The notes beneath the pieces were generated by a model, which did no database searches, had not been told where the DNA came from, and saw nothing but the letters and a program-made list of their open reading frames with translations. From an uncultured Alphaproteobacteria bacterium (GTDB lineage Bacteria > Pseudomonadota > Alphaproteobacteria > Rs-D84): a stretch of DNA of 5,108 bases. The number at the start of each line of letters is the position of its first letter. Within the stretch, counting starts at the first letter, position 1. A program made the position numbers and the translations under genes. The stretch spans positions 1 through 5,108 of the forward strand of contig CALCEG010000093.1 of NCBI GenBank assembly GCA_937900435.1. The letters run 5' to 3'. Shown here one piece after another: positions 1-4,575 of this stretch.

Positions 1-17
1 ACGGAGTGAATGATTTT

Positions 18-83
18 TTACAGTTCTGTCGCTTTTGCTAAAAACTTCTGTCCGGTTGTGTTTTTTTCATCGGGAATTACTAT
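18..83 (-). pseudogene. Displaced-frame continuation of gene 3 C-terminus
   Basis: In the -1 frame relative to gene 3, 21 codons beginning IVIPDEKNTTGQKF and ending at TAA (18-20) read like ordinary protein. Adding one A in either A run just before the gene 3 stop (83-87 or 89-94 on the plus-strand numbering) joins them to the OmpA-like domain. The same -1 frame is also open further upstream, where it reads NLSRRS, which resembles the N-x2-LS-x2-R signature of OmpA domains, so the shift may instead lie near 131. After the TAA, the remaining frame (TVKNHSLR) is open to the window edge, so a second shift is possible. The evidence is reading-frame logic only. Confidence 0.4.
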
Positions 84-1930
84 TTTTGTTTTTTGTTGCA
101 TTCCGTTGGGTTTGCTTCTTCTTGACAGATTTTGAATCCAGTTTTGTCGGTATGCCCAATAATTTTTAAACAGAATGTTTGTTCTTTGTAGGAATCAAGT
201 GCTTGTTCGATGGCGCTTTTGTGTTTAGATATTGTATTTTTTGCTTCTTCGGTTAATGTGATTTTGCCGGGTTTAAAAGCGCCGTCTGTGATAAATTCGC
301 CGATTCTTGTCTTGAAATCGTCTGATAATGAAGTGCATTTACGGTAGTCTATTGTATAGCCCGAGTTGCATTTGCAGGTATTATCTTTTTCATCTAAGGT
401 TGCATTTTCCTTGCAGTCGCACGAATTGTCTTTTCTTAGCCAATTCACGTTATTTATAGTGCATTTGGAACAAGTTCCATTCGGACCTGGTATTGCTGTT
501 GTGTCATTGCATGTGCAACCGCCATTATTTGTTGGTTTTTTATCGTTGCCGCAAGATATGCATTCATCAGCACTAGATGAGTAATAACTATTTGAATCTT
601 TACATGTACAATTTGGATACTTGTCGCCAGATACCCCATCCCCTTTACAACTTTGGGTGGAGGGTGTGTTGTTTAATTCAGTGGTCATGTCGTCGGTGCT
701 TGTCTTTAATTTTTCATATTTTTTCAGGATTTCGGCGCTGCGTTCTTCTGGGTTGTTACTGTTGATTAACAGATTACCGGCAATAGTTGCAACTGCGCCA
801 GCACCAATTGTGGTTAGGGCAGTTTTCTTCTTTTCGGCGGTTTCGGCACGTTGTGCCGCCCATGCTGCGGCATCTTCGCTGTTCGGGTCAGACAATGCGC
901 GCGCCAGTGATGTGAATGCGCCCGATGTTTTTCCAACAGAAATGTCGTCGTACAGGCCACTGGTTGCACTGTCCAGAATAGGTTCTGATTCTATCCCAGC
1001 ACGCATCCCCAGTGCGGATTTGCGTTCCTTTAAGTCGTTCGCCAGACCGACATATTCGCTGTACAGATTGATTAATTCGTTTCCGCCGGGTAATTCGATT
1101 GCGCTTTCGCCGCCTTTAAACCGTTTGCCATTCGCATAAGTACACGAAAACGTTGCCAAGTAAGCTTTCATTTGCTGTTCGGCGGCATCGTCCGCTTTGT
1201 CTTCGGCTAATGATGTTGCCAGTTGCATACCGCCCATACCCATTGTTGCCATACCTGTTGCGCCTAATGTACGATTTTCGAAAGAATTTTCAATTTCTTT
1301 CATATCTTCATAATTTTCGCGCAGTTCGGCTACTTTTTGTTCTTGTTGTTCTTTGGTTAACTTTTTTTCGGGTGTGGCATCGTCTTCTGCTGCGGTGTCA
1401 TCAACATCGTCATCGTTTTCTACGTCTTTTTCTTGTTCGTCGGTTTCTTTATCAACATCTTTGAAACCGGCTTTTGTTAATATGTCGGACAGTTTTGTTT
1501 CGAAGTCTTCTAATTTTTTGTCAGCGTTGTCGTCAGTTATCCCATCTAGCGATTCTTTTTTTAATTTATCGATCTCAGCTTTTGTTGATTGGGGCGTATT
1601 TGACTTGCATAAGTTATCGGTAGAGTTTTTCTTGCAAAATTTATCAATGTTTTTTATCGCGTTGTCTGCCTTGCGTTCGATTTTTGCTGTGGCACGACCG
1701 GACGCGCTTAGTCTTTCTTTTGCGCTGTCGATTCCGTCTTTAACTTTATTGGCGACTTTTGTAAAAAATTGTTTTTTTTCTTTTGGTTGATTTTTTGATT
1801 CTTCTTGGGTTGATTTTTTTGTTTCTTCGTTAGTAACTGATATTTCTGTTTGTTCAGGTTGATATGAACCGGCGGCGAAAGAGCCGATCGGTAAACTAAG
1901 AACTAAAAAAATAATCAGTAATCGTTTCAT
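80..1930 (-). CDS. Secreted cysteine-repeat protein with C-terminal OmpA-like domain (gene 3), C-terminus probably frameshifted
   Basis: As read, 616 residues. A signal peptide covers residues 1-19 (MKRLL, hydrophobic core, cleavage likely after SFA). Residues 30-220 are charged, with a very acidic stretch at 165-185. Glycine-rich hydrophobic segments lie at 223-240 and 374-388, flanking a conserved-looking helical region (263-360, one Cys at 263, IELPGG and GLYDD motifs). Residues 428-532 carry CxC and CxxC repeats. Residues 540-599 look like the first half of an OmpA-like peptidoglycan-binding domain, with the characteristic IGHTDKTG. The expected second half is missing: the frame stops 17 codons later, while the -1 frame stays open beyond it, so a one-base shift is likely. 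The ATG follows directly on the TAA of gene 2 and has no Shine-Dalgarno sequence, suggesting translational coupling. By inference it is periplasmic or outer-membrane associated and anchored to peptidoglycan. The exact family is not recognised. Confidence 0.8.
   Translation of the reverse strand: MKRLLIIFLVLSLPIGSFAAGSYQPEQTEISVTNEETKKSTQEESKNQPKEKKQFFTKVANKVKDGIDSAKERLSASGRATAKIERKADNAIKNIDKFCKKNSTDNLCKSNTPQSTKAEIDKLKKESLDGITDDNADKKLEDFETKLSDILTKAGFKDVDKETDEQEKDVENDDDVDDTAAEDDATPEKKLTKEQQEQKVAELRENYEDMKEIENSFENRTLGATGMATMGMGGMQLATSLAEDKADDAAEQQMKAYLATFSCTYANGKRFKGGESAIELPGGNELINLYSEYVGLANDLKERKSALGMRAGIESEPILDSATSGLYDDISVGKTSGAFTSLARALSDPNSEDAAAWAAQRAETAEKKKTALTTIGAGAVATIAGNLLINSNNPEERSAEILKKYEKLKTSTDDMTTELNNTPSTQSCKGDGVSGDKYPNCTCKDSNSYYSSSADECISCGNDKKPTNNGGCTCNDTTAIPGPNGTCSKCTINNVNWLRKDNSCDCKENATLDEKDNTCKCNSGYTIDYRKCTSLSDDFKTRIGEFITDGAFKPGKITLTEEAKNTISKHKSAIEQALDSYKEQTFCLKIIGHTDKTGFKICQEEANPTECNKKQK
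335..649 (-). repeat. Tandem CxC / CxxC cysteine repeats within gene 3
   Basis: Residues 428-532 of gene 3 contain twelve or more cysteines in a regular rhythm. CTC (441-443) is followed 13 residues on by CISC (457-460). CTC (472-474) is followed by CSKC (487-490). CDC (504-506) is followed by CKC (519-521), and a final Cys is at 532. The intervening 10-13 residues are polar and rich in Asn, Asp, Gly and Thr. This gives three units of roughly 31-32 residues. The look is that of EGF-like or VSP-like extracellular disulfide modules, but I cannot assign it to one of these families. Confidence 0.75.
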
Positions 1931-2257
1931 TTATTGTTGTTTTGTACTGTTCAAATTTATGTTTTTTATATCTGGCACATTTAGTTTTGTGTCTATAGTT
2001 TTCGTTCCGAAACCTGCTTTTTGACTAAAACTTGTGTCAACTTTGGATAGTGTCGCTTGCGATGGTTTCTTTAACTCTGCTAGGGATTTTCCTTTTATTG
2101 AGAAGTTGTTGTTTCCTCCACCGGTTTGTCCTGTTCCATTTCTAGGTTCGGTGGTGGGGGTGGACCCATCATTTCCGCGCCCTGTTTGTTCTGGAGTTTT
2201 TGTAGTTCCGTCGGCTCCGCTGGTGGCGTTGTCGTCGGATTTTCCTCCTGTTTTACC
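1931..2257 (-). pseudogene. Gene 2, 3' frame: Gly/Asn linker and C-terminal tail
   Basis: The frame is open for 108 codons with no stop, beginning GGT at 2257-2255 right at the G8 run and ending TAA at 1931-1933. A TGA sits just upstream of the G run in this frame, so it has no start of its own and must be entered by a shift. It reads first as a Gly/Thr/Asn/Asp linker (GKTGGKSDDNATSG, then NGTGQTGGGNNN). A Lys/Ser/Asn-rich tail follows, with KSLAELKKPSQATLSKVD and ends in STKQQ. The composition matches the rest of the locus, and the stop abuts the ATG of gene 3. This is what makes me confident that it is coding. Confidence 0.65.
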
Positions 2258-2541
2258 CCCCCCTCAGTTGACGAATTGCCGCCGTTGTCATCTTTTTTGC
2301 TGTCGTTCTTCTTTTGCTCTTTCTCTTTCTTTTTCTGTTCTTTGCGTTCGGCTTTCTCGGCTTTCTTATCTTCACGTTCGGCCTCGCGTTCGGTTTCCTT
2401 TTCTTCGCGTTCGGCCTTACGTTGACTCTTTTTATCAACACCGGCTTCTTTTTCGGCGTCTTTTAATGCGTTTTTGGCCTTTTTGGTGTCAACCGCGCGG
2501 TCGATTGCGCCAGATGTTACGGCCCCTGCCGCCATACCCAA
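2095..2541 (-). CDS. Gene 2, central frame: end of glycine-rich segment and charged helix
   Basis: The frame is open for 148 codons from a TTG at 2541. I see no independent ribosome binding site, and the frame is open further upstream to the G4 run. Its first residues (GLGMAAGAVTSGA) complete the glycine-rich hydrophobic segment begun in the 5' frame. Residues about 18-82 are a highly charged Lys/Glu/Arg helix (AERE, EKAERK), probably coiled coil. Beyond the G8 run (codons 94-95) the frame continues for about 53 codons with a proline-rich, less natural composition before TAA at 2095-2097. The true protein probably leaves this frame at G8. Alternatively, that proline-rich end is a second, switchable C-terminus. 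An internal ATG at 2533-2535 could allow reinitiation. Confidence 0.55.
   Translation of the reverse strand: MGMAAGAVTSGAIDRAVDTKKAKNALKDAEKEAGVDKKSQRKAEREEKETEREAEREDKKAEKAERKEQKKKEKEQKKNDSKKDDNGGNSSTEGGVKQEENPTTTPPAEPTELQKLQNKQGAEMMGPPPPPNLEMEQDKPVEETTTSQ
2256..2263 (-). repeat. G8 homopolymer and in-phase G GGG GGG slippery heptamer
   Basis: Eight C on the plus strand give GAG GGG GGG GTA in the central frame of gene 2. The last G of GAG plus the next two codons form an X XXY YYZ heptamer in the correct phase for -1 ribosomal slippage, after which reading continues GGT AAA ACA into the 108-codon 3' frame. A run of this length is also a typical slipped-strand mispairing tract and a typical place for base-calling error. 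I did not identify a clear stimulatory stem-loop just downstream. Confidence 0.6.
2345..2414 (-). repeat. Short coding repeat in charged helix of gene 2
   Basis: The plus-strand heptamer CGTTCGG occurs at 2345-2351, 2375-2381, 2387-2393 and 2408-2414, with offsets of 30, 12 and 21 bases, all multiples of three. On the coding strand it gives repeated Ala-Glu-Arg or Thr-Glu-Arg steps (AERE, TEREAERE, AERK) in the Lys/Glu/Arg helix. Such repeats can expand or contract in whole codons, and they support this central frame as the coded one. Confidence 0.6.
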
Positions 2542-3563
2542 ACCAGAACCCCGGATGTGACCAGTCCAACCGCTGTGCCGACACCAGAACCCAACATCGC
2601 AGATGATGCCGCTGTCTGTTCGCGTGTCAGACGCATCGCATTTTCCATAAATGTCGTTACGTCAATGCCAAACCAATTTGGGGTGCAATCAAATGTCGAA
2701 CCGGCATAACGTTTCTTGGATGCGTACAGGGTGCTGTCTTCGCCAGCATAGAAATTAACGGTGTATACGCAATCAAGTGTACGTTCGTCAAACATTGCAC
2801 CCAAACGTTGACAGGTTTCGCCCATTTTATCGCGTAATTCATATAAACGTTCTTCGTCCCGTTTTACCATTATTTCGGCATTTTCACGCAGGGCACCAAA
2901 GGCCTCCATCGCGCGGGCGGCCAGACCGCTGTCTTGTTCGGTGCATGATTTTGCAATCTTGGCACAGGCGGATATAGCCTTGTCTCCGGCGGATTTGCCC
3001 AAGCATTTTGTAAATGTTGTGCCACATTCGGTGATTATGCAATCATTGTACTTGTTCCCACAATCAACAATAGAATTGTATAATGATAATTGCGCGTTTA
3101 TGTCGCGGTCGCCCTTGATTTCCGCAGACAGTAATTGAAATTCATGACCAGTGCAGGGCAGGTCGCGCTTGCAAGATTCCATCTTGTCGCCCCAGATGGT
3201 GTCCCCATCGCCAGCACATTTTGAAAAATCATCGCCGCATTTCTTTTTCATACATGCGCGCAGCCCAGAATCGCACGCGTTTGCACCGCCTGATATCGCC
3301 TTGGTGGCGGTGTTGGTTGCGTCTGCTGCATCAAGTGCAGCGCGTTGGGCACGAATTTGTTCCGCCAGTGTGTTGTCCCCAGTGTCGCCAGTGGTCGTTT
3401 CAGAAAATATGTCGTCAAATTGTGATGTCTTGTCTTCGATATAATCATCGTCAGCCAATGCAAAATTAACCGGTAATAATGTACATAGTACGAAGAATAC
3501 AGAACACGCCGCCAAAATTGAACGTTGGGTTTTTGTCGCAAAAATATTGTTCAGAATATTCAT
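2517..3563 (-). CDS. Gene 2, 5' frame: signal peptide, two six-cysteine modules, start of glycine-rich segment
   Basis: This is a 348-residue frame as read. The start ATG lies 18 bases downstream of the gene 1 stop, with a weak AAGGGA at an unusually long distance (12 bases). Residues 1-37 are a signal peptide with a long basic n-region, so the product is exported. Cysteine modules occupy 97-137 and 168-207. They share spacing with gene 1, and both are preceded by Ala/Asp-rich helical sequence. The last natural residues are TSG at 336-338. The final ten (VLVWVWRQGP) are out of character and come from reading past the G4 run into the wrong frame, where a TAA at 2517-2519 stops it. If expressed as it stands, the product would be an exported protein lacking the charged helix and tail. 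The function is unknown. Confidence 0.8.
   Translation of the reverse strand: MNILNNIFATKTQRSILAACSVFFVLCTLLPVNFALADDDYIEDKTSQFDDIFSETTTGDTGDNTLAEQIRAQRAALDAADATNTATKAISGGANACDSGLRACMKKKCGDDFSKCAGDGDTIWGDKMESCKRDLPCTGHEFQLLSAEIKGDRDINAQLSLYNSIVDCGNKYNDCIITECGTTFTKCLGKSAGDKAISACAKIAKSCTEQDSGLAARAMEAFGALRENAEIMVKRDEERLYELRDKMGETCQRLGAMFDERTLDCVYTVNFYAGEDSTLYASKKRYAGSTFDCTPNWFGIDVTTFMENAMRLTREQTAASSAMLGSGVGTAVGLVTSGVLVWVWRQGP
2549..2552 (-). other. Frameshift site 1 in gene 2 (G4 run)
   Basis: ACA TCC GGG GTT in the 5' frame becomes ACA TCC GGG GGT TCT GGT if one G is added. This changes an abrupt VLVWVWRQGP ending into GSGLGMAAGAV, which continues the glycine-rich pattern GVGTAVGLVTSG. The site is not a canonical slippery heptamer and is short, so a true one-base deletion or a sequence error is more likely than programmed slippage. 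Confidence 0.65.
2943..3062 (-). repeat. Six-cysteine module, gene 2 copy b
   Basis: Cysteines at residues 168, 175, 180, 187, 200 and 207 of gene 2 give spacing x6, x4, x6, x12, x6. The core reads CIITEC then GTTFTKC. It matches copy a of the same protein and the modules of gene 1. Confidence 0.7.
3153..3275 (-). repeat. Six-cysteine module, gene 2 copy a
   Basis: Cysteines at residues 97, 104, 109, 116, 131 and 137 of gene 2 give spacing x6, x4, x6, x14, x5. The core reads CMKKKC then GDDFSKC. The even cysteine number and the export signal point to three disulfides formed in the periplasm. Confidence 0.7.
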
Positions 3564-3581
3564 TTCGTTATGTCGTCCCTT

Positions 3582-4448
3582 TTAGTCAACTGTTGCACAG
3601 GCAGTGTCATAGAATTTGCACAGCGCAGTTGCTGCCGCGCGTTCGTCAGCGCCAAATTCGCCATCGCACTTGTTCGGCATATTGCGTGAACAGACTGTTT
3701 TTATGCAAGCGTCCCGGGCGTTGCTATCAGCACAGTCAGATTTTGCATTTGCTAACTTTTTACTGCGTGCAGATTGGTATTTTTCAACAAGTTGTGTCAG
3801 CGCGTTGTCTGTGTTTTTTATCGCGTTGTCGCGCGCGGCAATTAAATCGGTGCGAATTGATGATATGTAATCATCGCAACCTGCGGCTTCGACACTGCAA
3901 CCAGAAAAGAATTTGTCGAAATCCGAATCGGATTTGCAATTACGATAGTCCGCAGTACAATGTGTGTCGCCAATCAAGCACGCTTGAATTGTTGATTGGC
4001 AAGATTCTTTGGATTTCTTTTTGCTGGTTGCCTTTAGCGTTTTGTTTAATTGCGCGGATACACCAGCCGCCTTGCACGATTGTTCGATTAATGAATCGTA
4101 TGCGTCTGTTACATCATCGGCCGTACAACCAGCAACCTTCTTGATGCATTGTGTCGTCGCCCATGCATAACGTTTGCCAGGGTCGCTGGGGGCCTTTTTT
4201 AAATCTTTGTCAGAAATATTATATTTAGCAGATGCCCCAGCAGAAACACTGCGCATTTTACTGTTGGGTGGTGTGCCGGCATTAGATGTACCGCAATACT
4301 GACAGCGTGCCGCAGGATTAGATGACGCGTTTATCGCACACACAGAATCCAGACAACGCGTCAGGTTTGCCTTGGAACACTTGGTCGCAGCATACGAATC
4401 GTGGGCGAATAATGTCGCAAAAACTAAAAATAATATTCGTATAGTCAT
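3582..4448 (-). CDS. Secreted cysteine-rich protein (gene 1)
   Basis: 288 residues. I start it at the ATG 4446-4448 rather than at an in-frame ATG 48 bases upstream. This start gives a clean signal peptide (MTIRILFLVFATLFA, cleavage near SYAA), follows a purine-rich AGAGAGA, and the longer form would begin inside the predicted -35 box. The mature protein has about 20 cysteines. They fall into one interrupted module (residues 24-108, with a 50-residue insertion containing CQYC) and two regular six-cysteine modules (150-191 and 239-284). Between the last two lies a helical stretch (about 195-235, Ala/Lys/Asp-rich). It is the first gene of a leftward operon, 18 bases before gene 2, with which it shares the module. 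By inference it is a disulfide-bonded periplasmic or surface protein. I do not recognise a named family. Confidence 0.8.
   Translation of the reverse strand: MTIRILFLVFATLFAHDSYAATKCSKANLTRCLDSVCAINASSNPAARCQYCGTSNAGTPPNSKMRSVSAGASAKYNISDKDLKKAPSDPGKRYAWATTQCIKKVAGCTADDVTDAYDSLIEQSCKAAGVSAQLNKTLKATSKKKSKESCQSTIQACLIGDTHCTADYRNCKSDSDFDKFFSGCSVEAAGCDDYISSIRTDLIAARDNAIKNTDNALTQLVEKYQSARSKKLANAKSDCADSNARDACIKTVCSRNMPNKCDGEFGADERAAATALCKFYDTACATVD
3597..3734 (-). repeat. Six-cysteine module, gene 1 copy c
   Basis: The last module of gene 1 has cysteines at residues 239, 248, 253, 261, 277 and 284 (288-residue numbering). Spacing is x8, x4, x7, x15, x6, with core CIKTVC. It ends four residues before the C-terminus. 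Confidence 0.65.
3876..4001 (-). repeat. Six-cysteine module, gene 1 copy b
   Basis: Cysteines at residues 150, 157, 164, 171, 184 and 191 of gene 1 give spacing x6, x6, x6, x12, x6, with core CLIGDTHC then TADYRNC. It is closest in layout to copy b of gene 2. Confidence 0.7.
4125..4379 (-). repeat. Interrupted six-cysteine module, gene 1 copy a
   Basis: Cysteines at residues 24, 32, 37 and 49 follow the x7, x4, x11 rhythm (core CLDSVC). The closing C-x6-C pair (101 and 108, CIKKVAGC) is separated from them by about 50 residues, including an extra Cys at 52. I read it as a module with an insertion, which is less certain than the other four. Confidence 0.45.
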
Positions 4449-4467
4449 ATTCTCTCTGTTTTGGTTG

Positions 4468-4496
4468 ATTATATCATAACTTGAAATAGCAGGCAA
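4468..4496 (-). promoter_or_regulatory. Sigma70-type promoter of the leftward operon
   Basis: On the minus strand, TTGCCT (4491-4496) and a perfect TATAAT (4468-4473) are 17 bases apart. Transcription would begin near 4461, leaving a leader of only about a dozen bases before the ATG at 4448. This also argues against the longer gene 1 start. Confidence 0.6.
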
Positions 4497-4515
4497 TAAT
4501 TATTTTTTTATACGC

Positions 4516-4544
4516 TTGACAAAACCTTTTTGTTTGTCTATATT
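4516..4544 (+). promoter_or_regulatory. Sigma70-type promoter of the rightward gene
   Basis: A consensus TTGACA (4516-4521) and TATATT (4539-4544) are separated by exactly 17 bases. Transcription would start near 4551, about 25 bases before the ATG. With the leftward promoter 20 bases away, the two -35 boxes stand almost back to back in an AT-rich spacer, so one bound regulator could affect both units. Confidence 0.7.
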
Positions 4545-4562
4545 TTGTGTGTGAATAAAAAT

Positions 4563-4569
4563 AAAGGAG
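4563..4569 (+). promoter_or_regulatory. Strong ribosome binding site
   Basis: AAAGGAG lies six bases before ATG 4576-4578 and fixes the start of the rightward gene. It is much stronger than any site in the leftward operon. Confidence 0.8.
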
Positions 4570-4575
4570 TTTTTA

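Larger units (their letters stand above)
1931..3563 (-). pseudogene. Gene 2 as a whole: secreted cysteine-rich protein split over three frames
   Basis: Three overlapping open frames join into one 544-codon gene if one G is added in the G4 run at 2549-2552 and one in the G8 run at 2256-2263. The span is 1633 bases, and 1635 is exactly 545 codons including the TAA at 1931-1933. The restored protein has a signal peptide (1-37, ending NFALA), two six-cysteine modules (97-137 and 168-207), a helical region (210-250), Cys pair 265/293, a glycine-rich hydrophobic segment (about 321-356), a Lys/Glu/Arg helix (about 360-415), a Gly/Asn/Thr linker and a final Lys/Asn-rich tail. It begins 18 bases after gene 1 and its stop abuts the gene 3 start, so the reconstruction fits the operon. 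Whether the breaks are assembly errors, decay or a switch cannot be told from one sequence. Confidence 0.7.

Noticed and set aside
621..1139. Plus-strand open frame of 172 codons
   Set aside because: It lies antisense to gene 3, whose frame has signal peptide, domains and cysteine rhythm. The plus-strand translation shows no comparable organisation and no ribosome binding site.
2345..2414. CGTTCGG repeats as a possible CRISPR or protein-binding array
   Set aside because: The spacing is irregular (30, 12, 21 bases) but always a multiple of three, and it matches repeated Glu-Arg codons, so it is a coding repeat.
2034..2606. Plus-strand open frame of 190 codons opposite gene 2
   Set aside because: Its Pro/Arg/Phe-rich composition is what the antisense of a Lys/Glu/Gly-rich gene produces. 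It covers both frameshift sites without explaining the minus-strand continuity.
3479..4144. Plus-strand open frame of 221 codons opposite genes 1 and 2
   Set aside because: It is antisense to well-supported genes, and its many Cys, Arg and His residues look like an antisense artefact. No start signal is seen.
4449..4496. Longer gene 1 start at 4496 (304 residues)
   Set aside because: It would place 16 polar residues before the signal peptide and start inside the -35 box of the predicted promoter.
4497..4515. T-rich stretch as a terminator
   Set aside because: No stem of useful length precedes the T run, and no gene ends there.
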